From contig CANLUL010000001.1 of assembly GCA_947494305.1 (NCBI GenBank), positions 248,001-312,000 of the forward strand: 64,000 bases of DNA, read 5' to 3'. The stretch's first letter is position 1; each line of letters opens with the position of its first letter. Both the position numbers and the translations under genes were made by a program. Positions 18,427-27,583 of this stretch are shown here, piece after piece. The notes beneath the pieces are model-generated. The model searched no databases, had not been told where the DNA came from, and saw only the letters and a program-made list of their open reading frames with translations. The stretch comes from an uncultured Sphingomonadaceae bacterium (GTDB lineage Bacteria > Pseudomonadota > Alphaproteobacteria > Sphingomonadales > Sphingomonadaceae).

Positions 18427-18951
18427 ATGACAATTTCTCTTTACGATGCGATCATTCCATCGCAACTTCAGATCATTGCGGCCGTGCGCGCTTTGGTGGA
18501 CAAGGCCAAAGCGCATTGCGAAGATTCGGGAACTGCGGCTGAAGATATTATCGGTGCGCGACTGATCGAAGATATGCAGCCATTTTCCTACCAAGTAAAA
18601 TGCTGTCGTGAACATTCACTTGGTGCCATTGAGGCCGTGCGTGAAGGTGTATTCACGCCCAGCCTGGCAGCTCCGCCGGATAGTTGGGAAGGCCTCTATG
18701 AGAAGCTCGATGAAGCCAAAGCAGGACTTGAAGCTGTCAGTGTCGAGGAGATGGATGATTTTGTCGGTAAGCCCATGGAGTTTAGATTCAAAGAAACGGT
18801 CATGCCTTTCTTGGCGGAACATTTCCTGTTCAGCTTCGCCCAACCCAATTTCTATTTCCATGCAACTACGGCCTATGATTTGCTGCGTGAACGCGGATTT
18901 CAAATCGGCAAGATGGATTTCGTCGGTATGCCGCGGATGACGAAACCATGA
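18427..18951 (+). CDS. DUF1993 family protein, copy 2
   Basis: 174 residues, same length as the preceding gene and aligning with it end to end without gaps (for example LYDAIIPSQLQIIAAVRALVD against LYDATVPVFIQLLESQRQLAD; FYFHATTAYDLLRERGF against FHFHTTTAFDILRAQGL). The copies are well diverged, so the duplication is not recent. GGAGCC lies shortly before the ATG. Its stop overlaps the nusB start (ATGA), so both are probably translated together. One difference from copy 1 is a Cys pair region (QVKCCREHSLG) where copy 1 has no Cys. Function unknown. Confidence 0.88.
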   Translation: MTISLYDAIIPSQLQIIAAVRALVDKAKAHCEDSGTAAEDIIGARLIEDMQPFSYQVKCCREHSLGAIEAVREGVFTPSLAAPPDSWEGLYEKLDEAKAGLEAVSVEEMDDFVGKPMEFRFKETVMPFLAEHFLFSFAQPNFYFHATTAYDLLRERGFQIGKMDFVGMPRMTKP

Positions 18952-19394
18952 CCGCAAAATCCGCATCTCGATCCGCGGCTCGCTTGGCTGCGGTACAGGC
19001 TTTGTTTCAGCACCAGATGGAAAAAACAGCCATTCCAAAACTGATCAAAGAATTTCACGATCATCGTCTTGGCAAGGAAATCGAGGATGATCAATATCAT
19101 CCGGCAGAGGGCGGTTTTTTTGATGCAATTGTTATGGGTGTGTCAAACGGCCGTGAAAACATTGACAGGTTAATATCGGAAAAACTGGCCGCGGATTGGA
19201 CGTTGAAGCGGATCGACCCTACCATGCTTCAGATTTTGCGTGCTGGAAGCTATGAATTGCTCGAAATGCAGGATGTATCGACGGCGGTCGTCATTGACGA
19301 ATATGTTGATGTGGCGCATGCTTTCTTTGACGAAAAAGATGCGAAGTTCGCGAATGGCTTACTCGATGCCATCGCGAAACAGGTGAGGGGATAG
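18948..19394 (+). CDS. nusB: transcription antitermination factor NusB
   Basis: 148 residues. The family's pattern is clear: RLAAVQALFQHQMEKT at the N-terminus, then WTLKRIDPTMLQILRAGSYELLEMQDVSTAVVIDEYVDVAHAFFDEKDAKFANGLLDAIA. NusB binds boxA RNA with NusE (S10) and supports antitermination on rRNA operons. The ATG overlaps the stop of the second DUF1993 gene by four bases. A GC-rich hairpin follows the stop (19400-19421), in front of the hydrolase gene. Ordinary in length and sequence. Confidence 0.95.
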   Translation: MTAKSASRSAARLAAVQALFQHQMEKTAIPKLIKEFHDHRLGKEIEDDQYHPAEGGFFDAIVMGVSNGRENIDRLISEKLAADWTLKRIDPTMLQILRAGSYELLEMQDVSTAVVIDEYVDVAHAFFDEKDAKFANGLLDAIAKQVRG

Positions 19395-19399
19395 CAATA

Positions 19400-19421
19400 C
19401 TCCCCTCCATGAACGGGGGAG
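19400..19421 (+). repeat. CTCCCC/GGGGAG hairpin between nusB and the hydrolase gene
   Basis: CTCCCC (19400-19405) pairs with GGGGAG (19416-19421) around a 10-base loop. The right arm overlaps a GGGGGAGGA purine run (19415-19423) that is the best ribosome-binding sequence for the downstream gene. No T-run follows, so it is not an intrinsic terminator. It could be a small repeated palindrome or an attenuating structure. Confidence 0.4.
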
Positions 19422-19469
19422 GAATTTCTGTCCGACTTTCTAAAGCGGCTTGATCCAGAATTTCACGAT

Positions 19470-20351
19470 ATGATCGTGAATGACCAGCCATCGATGTTCG
19501 ATATCTTGCAATCCGATATTGGGGCAGGGCGCGCCGCCTTTGCAACGATGATGGCGGAAATGACCAAAGATCTGCCTCCCTTTGACGGGCAAAGGGATGA
19601 ATATCATATTCCCGGTCTCGACGATGATCCGGAAGTGGCGGTTATCGAATATCGTGCACGCGATGTATTATATCCTGATTGTACCATCATTTGGTTGCAT
19701 GGTGGCGGATATCTGATTGGCAGTGCCGAAGATTTGTCGGCACAAAGCTATTCCAGCCTGGCACCTGTCGTTTCGGTTGATTATCGAATGGCGCCGGAAC
19801 ATCGGGCACCAGCGGCGGCAAGAGATGCATGTGCGGCGATAGAGCGAATTTCCAGAAACCGCAATCCACGAAAAATTGCCATCGGTGGTCCTAGTGCGGG
19901 CGGCGGGTTGGCCGCATCAGCCGCATTGTTGAACCGGGATCGCGGCGGGCCAGAACTCGCATTTCAGTTGCTGATCTTTCCGATGCTCGACAATCTTCAC
20001 GACACGCCGTCCGGCCATATGGACATTCCTTCCTCGACCTGGACGAGAGAGATTTCCATGTTCGCGTGGTCGCTTTATGCAGAAGAGGCTGGCGCGAGCC
20101 CTTATGCTGCTGCGGCACGTGCTGAGGACCTTTCGAGCCTGCCACCCGCCTATGTCATGAGCGGGGATCTCGACCTGTTTCTGGATGAAGATGTACAATA
20201 TGCTAACCGTCTTCGTTCAGCGGGTGTTCCGGTTGAACTCGCTATCTATCCGGGCGCGCCACACGGATTTAACGGTTTCGCTCCACAAGCACAGGTGAGC
20301 CAACGCGCCAATGCTTCCATTCGACTGGCTTTGGAGCATGCCCTAAAATGA
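19470..20351 (+). CDS. alpha/beta hydrolase, hormone-sensitive-lipase type
   Basis: 293 residues from the ATG at 19470. The oxyanion-hole motif HGGGYLIG and the nucleophile elbow GGPSAGGG (GxSxG) place it in the hormone-sensitive lipase family; the acid and base are likely in SGDLDLFLDE and GAPHGFNG. It should hydrolyse short-chain esters in the cytoplasm; the substrate is unknown. The start is doubtful: the ATG has no ribosome site, while an in-frame CTG at 19428 follows a strong GGAGGA by four bases and would add 14 residues (SDFLKRLDPEFHD) of the sort often seen at the start of this family. Cotranscribed with nusB and thiL. Confidence 0.9.
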   Translation: MIVNDQPSMFDILQSDIGAGRAAFATMMAEMTKDLPPFDGQRDEYHIPGLDDDPEVAVIEYRARDVLYPDCTIIWLHGGGYLIGSAEDLSAQSYSSLAPVVSVDYRMAPEHRAPAAARDACAAIERISRNRNPRKIAIGGPSAGGGLAASAALLNRDRGGPELAFQLLIFPMLDNLHDTPSGHMDIPSSTWTREISMFAWSLYAEEAGASPYAAAARAEDLSSLPPAYVMSGDLDLFLDEDVQYANRLRSAGVPVELAIYPGAPHGFNGFAPQAQVSQRANASIRLALEHALK

Positions 20352-20373
20352 TCGACTTTATGATAGGAAGCCA

Positions 20374-21300
20374 TTGAACGAACTGGATTTTATTGATCGG
20401 CTAAAAGAAATCGCCACACATCCCGCCGCACGGGGATTGTTGGATGATGCTGCGGTTATTCCATTCGGCCGGCAAAAACTGGTTCTAACGCACGACATGA
20501 TGGTCGAAGGCGTTCATTTCCTTTCCGATGCCAACCCCGCAGATGTGGCTTGGAAATTAGTAGCAGTAAATCTATCCGATTTGGCTGCAAAAGGTGCCAA
20601 ACCATTGGGGGTTTTGCTTGGATATTCACGGTCGGGCGATGAGTGGGACGACGTTTTCATGCTTGGCCTGAAACAGGCAATCGATCACTTCTGTGTGCCC
20701 TTGCTTGGTGGTGACACGGTTAATCCGAGAACTGAAGGATCTAGAACCATAGGACTAACGGCTTTTGGTGATGTCAAAGGGCATATCGTACCCTCCCGTG
20801 GCGGCGCACAAGCGGGGCACAGTGTATACGTCAGCGGACCTATTGGCGATGGGTGGGCAGGGTTGCAGTTGGCAAAACGGCGCGAGAATCCGACTGAAGC
20901 GACTGCCAAACTCCTGAAAGCTTACAATCGACCACAGCCAAAAATGGATGATGGCAGAGCGCTTTCGACATTGGTGAGCGCTATGATGGATATTTCGGAT
21001 GGGCTGTTGCTCGATGCGTCACGCATTGCCGATGCCAGCGGCGTGGCTATCGAGATTGATATTGCAAAAATCCCACTTTCTCGGGAGTTTGTCTCGACCT
21101 TTGGGGAAGGTCAGGATGCACGAGTAAGTGCATCAACGGGCGGAGATGATTACCAGTTACTGCTTACGGCGAGCCCAGAAACCGTCCTGCCAACCCCGGT
21201 TGTCCAAGTAGGCGTTTGCAAACCCGGTTCAGGCATTGTCGTGCTCAATGAAGGGCGAACCATTCAACAGCCCGAAAGTCTTGGTTTTATTCACGCTTGA
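20374..21300 (+). CDS. thiL: thiamine-monophosphate kinase
   Basis: 308 residues, TTG start preceded by AGGAAG. ThiL phosphorylates thiamine monophosphate to thiamine pyrophosphate, the last step of cofactor synthesis. Family signatures: DDAAVIPFG, LVLTHDMMVEGVHF, WKLVAVNLSDLAAKGAKPLG (the Mg-ATP binding region), LLGGDTV and MDISDGLLLDASRI, with the closing STGGDDYQLL. It ends the hisG-to-thiL run, 22 bases after the hydrolase. The 170 bases to hppA probably hold a new promoter. Confidence 0.95.
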   Translation: MNELDFIDRLKEIATHPAARGLLDDAAVIPFGRQKLVLTHDMMVEGVHFLSDANPADVAWKLVAVNLSDLAAKGAKPLGVLLGYSRSGDEWDDVFMLGLKQAIDHFCVPLLGGDTVNPRTEGSRTIGLTAFGDVKGHIVPSRGGAQAGHSVYVSGPIGDGWAGLQLAKRRENPTEATAKLLKAYNRPQPKMDDGRALSTLVSAMMDISDGLLLDASRIADASGVAIEIDIAKIPLSREFVSTFGEGQDARVSASTGGDDYQLLLTASPETVLPTPVVQVGVCKPGSGIVVLNEGRTIQQPESLGFIHA

Positions 21301-21332
21301 CAGCGCGGATTTTTCGTCATTTCCCTATCAAT

Positions 21333-21349
21333 TTGAATGGCATGTTCAA
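21333..21349. promoter_or_regulatory. inverted repeat TTGAA-N7-TTCAA upstream of hppA
   Basis: TTGAA and TTCAA flank seven bases, with partial extension outward (CAATTTGAA and TTCAATTG, one extra T on the left). It lies about 45 bases upstream of the candidate hppA -35 element. It could be an operator, but no regulator can be named. Confidence 0.25.
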
Positions 21350-21377
21350 TTGTCTAATCGCCCCGTTAAATCAGGGC

Positions 21378-21407
21378 TTGCGCGCTTCCCGATTCCCGCA
21401 CTATAGC
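21378..21407 (+). promoter_or_regulatory. candidate hppA promoter
   Basis: TTGCGC (21378-21383) and TATAGC (21402-21407) are separated by 18 bases, a fair sigma-70-like match in the only long gap before hppA. The predicted start of transcription leaves a leader of about 57 bases, ending in the strong ribosome site GGGGAGG before the hppA ATG. Confidence 0.4.
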
Positions 21408-21470
21408 CATCCCGTTTAGCGCTCCAGCAATTTGGGGCGTTTATAATAAATAATAAGGGGAGGCACAGCG

Positions 21471-23585
21471 ATGAACGTTGTCACCATTTCAATTTTATGC
21501 GGTTTCATAGCCGTACTATACGGCTTTATTACCAGCCGTCAGGTGCTAGGTGCGCCAGCCGGTAATGAAAAAATGCAGGATATCGCGTCTGCAATTCAGG
21601 AAGGTGCATCAGCCTATCTGAACCGCCAATATCGTGCCATCGCCATTGTTGGTGTTGTGGTCGCGGTTCTGGTGTTTTTGTTCCTCGGAGCAATCTCAAC
21701 CGTAGGCTTTCTGATTGGAGCAGTCCTATCCGGTGTTGCTGGCTATATCGGCATGAATATTTCGGTTCGTGCCAATGTCCGTACCGCGCAGGGCGCTAGC
21801 GAAAGCTTGCAAACTGGTCTCACCGTCGCGTTCCGCGCTGGTGCGGTGACCGGAATGCTGGTTGCTGGCCTTGCGCTTCTCGCGATCGCGATTTTCTACT
21901 ATGTGCTAACCGCGCAAATGGGATTGGAACCGAAAAGCCGGACCGTCATCGACGCGCTGGTTGCTCTGGCATTTGGCGCTTCCCTGATCTCGATCTTTGC
22001 ACGTTTGGGCGGCGGTATCTTTACCAAAGCGGCTGACGTTGGTGCTGATTTGGTTGGTAAAGTGGAAGCGGGCATCCCTGAGGATGATCCACGCAACCCT
22101 GCAACCATCGCCGATAACGTTGGCGACAACGTTGGTGACTGTGCTGGTATGGCGGCTGACTTGTTCGAGACCTATGTTGTTACCGTTGGTGCTACCATGG
22201 TTCTTCTGGCGCTTACCTTTGGTGACCTGGTTGGCAGTGATATGCTCAATAATTTAATGGCCTTGCCATTAATCGTTGGCGGTGCATGTATCATCACCTC
22301 GATTATCGGTACCTATATGGTCCGTCTGGGAAGCAGCAATAACATCATGGGTGCTCTGTATAAGGGCTTCATTACCACAGCGGTATTGTCGATTCCTGCG
22401 ATCTATTATGTCACATACCGGACCATTGGTGATATGAATACGCCAATCGGTCAGGCTCTTGACGGTACAGGCGGATTTACCGGCATGGCTCTGTTTTGGT
22501 GTATGATGGTTGGTCTGGCAGTTACTGGCCTGATCATCTGGATTACTGAATATTATACCGGCACAGAATATCGCCCGGTTAAATCTATCGCGAAGTCATC
22601 AGAAACCGGCCACGGCACGAACGTGATCCAGGGTCTAGCGATTTCGATGGAAGCAACCGCATTGCCAACTTTGGTAATCGTTGTTGGTATTGTTGTGGCC
22701 TTCCAATTGGCAGGCCTGATCGGTCTGGCATTTGCAGCAACTGCCATGTTGGCGCTTGCCGGTATGGTTGTGGCTCTTGATGCTTACGGACCTGTAACGG
22801 ATAATGCTGGTGGTATCGCCGAAATGTCTGGCCTTGACGAAAGTGTTCGTAACAAGACTGACGCTCTTGACGCCGTGGGTAACACCACGAAGGCTGTGAC
22901 CAAAGGCTATGCCATTGGTTCTGCTGGTCTAGCAGCATTGGTCCTTTTCTCGGCTTACACCGCCGACCTCAGAGAGTTCTTCCCGAACCTCGAAGTCAGC
23001 TTCAGCCTTGAAAATCCATATGTGATCGTTGGTCTGTTGCTGGGTGCTTTGCTGCCATATCTCTTCGGTTCGATGGGTATGACTGCTGTGGGCCGTGCCG
23101 CAGGTGATGTTGTTGTCGATGTTCGTGATCAATTTGCGAAAGACAAAGGCATTATGGATGGCACGTCTCGTCCCGATTACGCGCGGACTGTGGATCTGGT
23201 AACCAAAGCTGCGATTAAGGAAATGATTGTTCCTTCACTGCTTCCAGTGCTGGCACCGATCGTTGTCTATTTTGCCGTATTCTGGGCTACTGGCGACCAA
23301 GCACAAGGCTTTGCTGCTCTTGGCGCATTGCTTCTTGGTGTGATCGTCTCTGGTCTGTTTGTTGCTCTGTCTATGACTGCAGGCGGCGGTGCTTGGGATA
23401 ATGCTAAGAAATATATCGAAGACGGTAATCACGGCGGCAAGGGCTCTGACGCCCACCATGCTGCGGTGACTGGTGATACTGTGGGTGATCCTTACAAGGA
23501 CACTGCAGGTCCAGCCGTGAACCCGATGATAAAAATTACCAATATCGTGGCATTGCTGCTTCTTGCAGTTATGGCGGGACATTAA
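21471..23585 (+). CDS. hppA: H+-translocating membrane pyrophosphatase
   Basis: 704 residues with about 16 membrane helices. The substrate loop [35 protein letters not shown] is split over cytoplasmic segments as in all membrane pyrophosphatases; the second Asp-rich loop is [15 protein letters not shown] near the C-terminus. The enzyme couples pyrophosphate hydrolysis to ion pumping across the inner membrane. In GNTTKA (residues 470-475) the Lys474 that replaces Ala in potassium-dependent enzymes marks it as the K+-independent, proton-pumping type (family knowledge). A strong GGGGAGG ribosome site precedes the ATG, and a clean intrinsic terminator follows at 23628. It is a single-gene unit. 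Confidence 0.97.
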   Translation: MNVVTISILCGFIAVLYGFITSRQVLGAPAGNEKMQDIASAIQEGASAYLNRQYRAIAIVGVVVAVLVFLFLGAISTVGFLIGAVLSGVAGYIGMNISVRANVRTAQGASESLQTGLTVAFRAGAVTGMLVAGLALLAIAIFYYVLTAQMGLEPKSRTVIDALVALAFGASLISIFARLGGGIFTKAADVGADLVGKVEAGIPEDDPRNPATIADNVGDNVGDCAGMAADLFETYVVTVGATMVLLALTFGDLVGSDMLNNLMALPLIVGGACIITSIIGTYMVRLGSSNNIMGALYKGFITTAVLSIPAIYYVTYRTIGDMNTPIGQALDGTGGFTGMALFWCMMVGLAVTGLIIWITEYYTGTEYRPVKSIAKSSETGHGTNVIQGLAISMEATALPTLVIVVGIVVAFQLAGLIGLAFAATAMLALAGMVVALDAYGPVTDNAGGIAEMSGLDESVRNKTDALDAVGNTTKAVTKGYAIGSAGLAALVLFSAYTADLREFFPNLEVSFSLENPYVIVGLLLGALLPYLFGSMGMTAVGRAAGDVVVDVRDQFAKDKGIMDGTSRPDYARTVDLVTKAAIKEMIVPSLLPVLAPIVVYFAVFWATGDQAQGFAALGALLLGVIVSGLFVALSMTAGGGAWDNAKKYIEDGNHGGKGSDAHHAAVTGDTVGDPYKDTAGPAVNPMIKITNIVALLLLAVMAGH

Positions 23586-23627
23586 ATGGGTTAGCATGAA
23601 CCGCTAAACCTTTTGGTTTGAAAAAGA

Positions 23628-23660
23628 CCCCGCTGGAGGTAATTCCGGCGGGGTTTTTTA
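23628..23660 (+). terminator. intrinsic terminator of hppA
   Basis: CCCCGCTGGA (23628-23637) and TCCGGCGGGG (23644-23653) form a 10-bp stem with one G-U pair around the loop GGTAAT, followed directly by six T. It lies 43 bases after the hppA stop. Confidence 0.93.
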
Positions 23661-23778
23661 TTGCAAAATTACAAGCTTTTACGGTTAATCCATTCGATCT
23701 CCGCGTTAATCAACTGTTACCTCTTTTCGGCTAGTTTCTCCTATGATTTGAGAGTTTTGACTAAAACAGGCGGGCAAA

Positions 23779-24996
23779 TTGGATTTAAGCAGGGCGGATA
23801 GGCTGGAAGGCAGTAATATCAGGCGGCGCAACCGACGTGGTTCTGCAGCCGATAGAAAGCCTGTGCCTGAATTATGCCCGATCGATCGAATCAGTCCCAA
23901 TATCCGCGCTGCTTGGGAAGATCTGTCAGCAAACGCTAGCGAACCGAATGTTTTTCTGGAACCCTGGTTTCTTGAGCCTGGACTAGCAAGTTTCTGTACT
24001 GACCCTGATCAACATCTGTTTTTGCTTTGGGCAGGCGAACCAAGCCATTCACAGCTTCTGGCCCTGTTTCCCATTGGAGTAACTAATCGGTTTGGACGTT
24101 GGCGGGTAACCCACATACAAAACTGGCTTCATCATAACAGTTTTCTGGGTACACCTTTGGTTCGGCAGAATTTCGAAGAGCTTTTTTGGACGGCCCTTTT
24201 CGGGCATCTGGATAACATCAAATGGCCTGGATTTCTGCATATTAACGGGATGACCGTGAACGGTGTATTGGACCAAACAATGCGCCAAGTTTGCGCGTCG
24301 CAAGGGCGGCGTTGCGACCTGGTCGCAGAAGAGGTGCGTGCGCTGTTACAAAGCGATTTGGAACCGGAAGCTTACTATACCTCAACTGTCAGGGCAAAGA
24401 AGCGCAAAGAGCTGCGACGCCAGGCCAATCGACTTAGTGAACTTGGTAATGTGCAATTTACACAGCATAATGATGACGCCAATCTAAACCTTTGGACCGA
24501 TGAATTTCTTTCCCTAGAGAGCAAGGGTTGGAAGGGCGAGAGTGGGTCGGCACTAGACAATAGCCCTACAACCCGGACGTTCTTCACTAATGTTCTGAAG
24601 GGTGCGGCAGCTGCAGGCCAACTAGAACGTCATGATGTTCGGCTTGATGGTCAACCCATAGCAATGCTGGTAAACTTCCTGTCGGCACCCGGCAGCTTCT
24701 CCTTCAAAACTGCCTTTGATGAAGCTTATGCACGCTTCTCTCCGGGAGTATTGCTCCAGCACGAAAACCTTAACATCCTGAAGAACCCAGATATCCGGTG
24801 GATGGATAGTTGCGCGGCAGAGGGGCATCCGATGATCGATAGTCTTTGGTCGGAGCGCCGGCATGTAGGCCGTTTCTCGATCGAACTATCCGGTATCGCA
24901 CGCAAAGCGATGTTCCGCGGTGTCCGAATGGGTGAGGGGCTTATGGCACAGATAAAAGGCCGTGAAACACCAACTAACGTCAAAGGTGCGGCATGA
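23779..24996 (+). CDS. GNAT/CelD(BcsL)-type acyltransferase
   Basis: 405 residues from a TTG start; no ATG is available in the N-terminal part. The sequence fits the BioF2-like/CelD GNAT acetyltransferases: NASEPNVFLEPWFLEP at the N-terminus, the basic stretch RAKKRKELRRQANRLSELG in the middle, and GAAAAGQLERHDVRLDGQPIAMLVNF then FKTAFDEAYARFSPGVLL. Members transfer acyl groups to sugars, peptides or lipids, often in envelope polysaccharide pathways; the acceptor here is unknown. It is soluble. The stop overlaps the next gene's start (ATGA at 24993-24996), so it forms a pair with the JmjC-like protein. The start codon is the weakest point of the call. Confidence 0.85.
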   Translation: MDLSRADRLEGSNIRRRNRRGSAADRKPVPELCPIDRISPNIRAAWEDLSANASEPNVFLEPWFLEPGLASFCTDPDQHLFLLWAGEPSHSQLLALFPIGVTNRFGRWRVTHIQNWLHHNSFLGTPLVRQNFEELFWTALFGHLDNIKWPGFLHINGMTVNGVLDQTMRQVCASQGRRCDLVAEEVRALLQSDLEPEAYYTSTVRAKKRKELRRQANRLSELGNVQFTQHNDDANLNLWTDEFLSLESKGWKGESGSALDNSPTTRTFFTNVLKGAAAAGQLERHDVRLDGQPIAMLVNFLSAPGSFSFKTAFDEAYARFSPGVLLQHENLNILKNPDIRWMDSCAAEGHPMIDSLWSERRHVGRFSIELSGIARKAMFRGVRMGEGLMAQIKGRETPTNVKGAA

Positions 24997-25868
24997 ACAA
25001 GATTTCAGATAAAGCAGAGTTTGATCGCAGTATTTTTGGTGCCGAAACCAAAGACAATTTCGATGTATGTTATCCTGAACAAGCGCAGGTACTAGAACAC
25101 AAGATGGCTGCGCACGAATTGCTAACTTTGGACGCTTTGGCCGATCTGGGAGCAGCACTCCCCAAAACCAGTGTTGAATACAACCCGGGCGATCTGCCCG
25201 TTGGTATTGCACCCGAGGATGTTCCGGACAACGGAATGTCTATAGCCGACACTATTAGATTGATTGAAAACGCAAATAGCTGGGCGGTTCTCAAAAACAT
25301 TGAACAAGTCCCTGAATATCAGAATCTGCTGTTGTTGTTATTGGAAGAAATTCGCCCGATACTAGAAAACAAGACCGGAAAGATGTTGCGACCACAGGGG
25401 TTTATTTTTGTGTCCTCGCCTGATGCCGTCACTCCGTACCATTTTGATCCCGAACATAACATTTTGCTGCAACTGCGCGGCGAGAAATGGATGACTACAT
25501 TCCCGGCAGGCAATCCCCGCTACGCGCCGGATGAAGTGCACGAAGGCTATCACACCGGTGGGCATCGCAACCTGATCTGGAAAGACTGTTTCGAGGCGGA
25601 AGGTACCAAACACCACCTGACTCCTGGCAAAGCGATTTTCGTCCCCGTGATGGCTCCACACTATGTGAAGGTTGGCAGCGAACATAGCGTCTCGCTATCA
25701 ATCACCTGGCGCAGCGACTGGAGCTTCGCCGAAGCCGATGTGCGAGCGATGAACCACTGGCTGCGAGGGAAGGGATTGTCGCCCAAAGCACCGGGACGCT
25801 GGCCGGAACAGAATCGGGCGAAAACGCTAGTGTGGCGCGCAATGCGGAAGATCGGGGTTGTTAGGTAA
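24993..25868 (+). CDS. JmjC/cupin-like iron oxygenase family protein
   Basis: 291 residues. The central barrel carries the Fe(II) facial triad pattern His-x-Asp ... His: YHFDPEHNILLQLRGEK and, about 90 residues later, VMAPHYVKVGSEHSVSLS. RPQGFIFVSSPDAVTPYHFD is the typical lead-in of cupin_8/JmjC-like proteins, which hydroxylate protein side chains with 2-oxoglutarate and oxygen. It is made with the preceding acyltransferase by a four-base overlap. No signal peptide. The combination could modify a surface polymer or a protein (inference); the substrate is open. The gene ends 61 bases before the stop of the convergent membrane protein gene. Confidence 0.8.
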   Translation: MNKISDKAEFDRSIFGAETKDNFDVCYPEQAQVLEHKMAAHELLTLDALADLGAALPKTSVEYNPGDLPVGIAPEDVPDNGMSIADTIRLIENANSWAVLKNIEQVPEYQNLLLLLLEEIRPILENKTGKMLRPQGFIFVSSPDAVTPYHFDPEHNILLQLRGEKWMTTFPAGNPRYAPDEVHEGYHTGGHRNLIWKDCFEAEGTKHHLTPGKAIFVPVMAPHYVKVGSEHSVSLSITWRSDWSFAEADVRAMNHWLRGKGLSPKAPGRWPEQNRAKTLVWRAMRKIGVVR

Positions 25869-25929
25869 ACCGAATATTCCGGGTACGAACTTTAGGCTAG
25901 ATAAACCGTCATGGATTCAAGCCTCACGT

Positions 25930-27537
25930 TTAATCGCTGAGCAAAAAATCCGGACGTTCCGTGCGTACAATCAGGGGCACAAATATCTCGCTAACGGCAA
26001 CAGAATCACCTTCACTGTCTTTTTCCGTTCGGCAGATACTGATGTCATGGCAATTCAATAGATGTGGTCGTACGAGGGATTGAACTTTGACGCCAAGATC
26101 CTGAAACGAACCGTCTTCAAAAACTACATCCAACGAAAAATCTTCGAGGACAAACCGGACATGGGACCAGTCTTCCCGTATTTTTTTTCCATAGAAAATG
26201 AATGCTTCGTAGCTCGTCATATTGGTATAAATATCCAGCTCATCGGGTACAAATAGTGGTGCATCAATTTTCGTGAGCTCGCCTAACTCAAGTTCTTTTA
26301 CTTTAGCAGAAACGGGAGCTCGATTTGTTCGTTGCGCTAGTTGTTCTGCATTCTGAGATTTCGAAAGATGAGTTCTCATGAATCCAGGAACATTCAACTC
26401 CAATTGATTTTCGAGATATTGATCGCCCTCGCCAATTAAAGCCAACATCTCGCTGCGGCTCGCAAAGAAGATATTCGTTTCGTTAAGATATTCCGGTTTT
26501 TTGAGTGCAGTTTTTGATAGATGCTTGAAATCAAAAACGTTGATGGAGTTTCTGGGAACATCAGTAAACTTGGCGTAATGGAGGAAAAACCTCAGGGCGG
26601 TGTAGTTGCCTTCAAACCACCATCTTTCCAGTATCAAAGGCCTCATCTTTTCAATTACTTGCAGACCAGCCAGTGTGACTATGCTGATTTGAAAAGCCAA
26701 AACTAAACTTGAAAACAGCTGATTTTCCGATCGTAGCTCGGTACCAGATATCCCGGAAAAAAAGGAAAAAGTACCTAATGTCAAAGCATTAGCCAGTTCT
26801 ATCGTTGTTCCTGACAGGAAAGCCCAGTAATGATCGGACCATAGTTCAAGTTCAGGATTCATGAAAAATACTACTGAAATCAAGATGAATGCTAATCCAT
26901 ATAGCTGAGTCAATCTGTCATATCGCGTCTTAATGGAGCCGCCATCCTGATATATCTTGCAGAGTTCAATGAGGCGATAATACCTCATAGGTGGTGGTTG
27001 TTGATCAATTTCATTTCGGAATTTTTGAAGGGTGAAGCGGAGCACTTTGTTAATTGTGTAATTTTCCAAAAGATGACCCGAAACAACAAATACTATGCAT
27101 AACAATGCCATCAGCATATTTGCCCAGCCTATCCCGATCTGGTTCAAAGTTGCGGGAACAACGGACAATACAAGCGGTACAAAAATAATCATCAATATAG
27201 CGGAAATAACATATCGGCTAAGCGCAACCCGAACTTGGGAAACTTTATTGAACAGACTTTGACCTTCAATGTGCCTATTCACCACCAAAAAGGTATGAGG
27301 CCGGGGACCTGACATTCGTTCAATTTGTTCTTGATCGATGGGATCAGACATCCGCATTCTGTGTTTTGTTTTGATTTTATCTTTCAGATGTTTGGGATAA
27401 ATTTTTGTCATTCGCCACCGATTGTATAAACCATTGACGTTGTATTGCGGATACTGACCAATGCGGTCCACAATAATTTGAAATTCTGGTGATCGATTCT
27501 CGGATTCCAATCCGGCGCTTTTTGAATATACCGCCAT
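25930..27537 (-). CDS. unrecognised multi-pass membrane protein
   Basis: 535 residues from the ATG at 27537; the frame is open to 27690, but that stretch overlaps the plus-strand gene at 27584, and no start has a strong ribosome site (an ATG near 27411, MTKIYPKHLKDK, is another option). Five hydrophobic segments lie in the middle: VISAILMIIFVPLVLSVVP, WANMLMALLCIVFVVSGHLL, LYGLAFILISVVFF, TTIELANALTLGTFSFFSGI and LFSSLVLAFQISIVTLAGL. The N-terminal part is basic, and a soluble C-terminal domain of about 220 residues follows. I do not recognise any family. The coding sequence is visibly richer in A and T than its neighbours, and it sits between genes pointing the other way, so it looks acquired (inference). 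Function unknown. Confidence 0.7.
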   Translation of the reverse strand: MAVYSKSAGLESENRSPEFQIIVDRIGQYPQYNVNGLYNRWRMTKIYPKHLKDKIKTKHRMRMSDPIDQEQIERMSGPRPHTFLVVNRHIEGQSLFNKVSQVRVALSRYVISAILMIIFVPLVLSVVPATLNQIGIGWANMLMALLCIVFVVSGHLLENYTINKVLRFTLQKFRNEIDQQPPPMRYYRLIELCKIYQDGGSIKTRYDRLTQLYGLAFILISVVFFMNPELELWSDHYWAFLSGTTIELANALTLGTFSFFSGISGTELRSENQLFSSLVLAFQISIVTLAGLQVIEKMRPLILERWWFEGNYTALRFFLHYAKFTDVPRNSINVFDFKHLSKTALKKPEYLNETNIFFASRSEMLALIGEGDQYLENQLELNVPGFMRTHLSKSQNAEQLAQRTNRAPVSAKVKELELGELTKIDAPLFVPDELDIYTNMTSYEAFIFYGKKIREDWSHVRFVLEDFSLDVVFEDGSFQDLGVKVQSLVRPHLLNCHDISICRTEKDSEGDSVAVSEIFVPLIVRTERPDFLLSD

Positions 27538-27583
27538 ATACAGGCACTTACACCGCCAACTTCCAAGAAGTAGATACCTGGCC

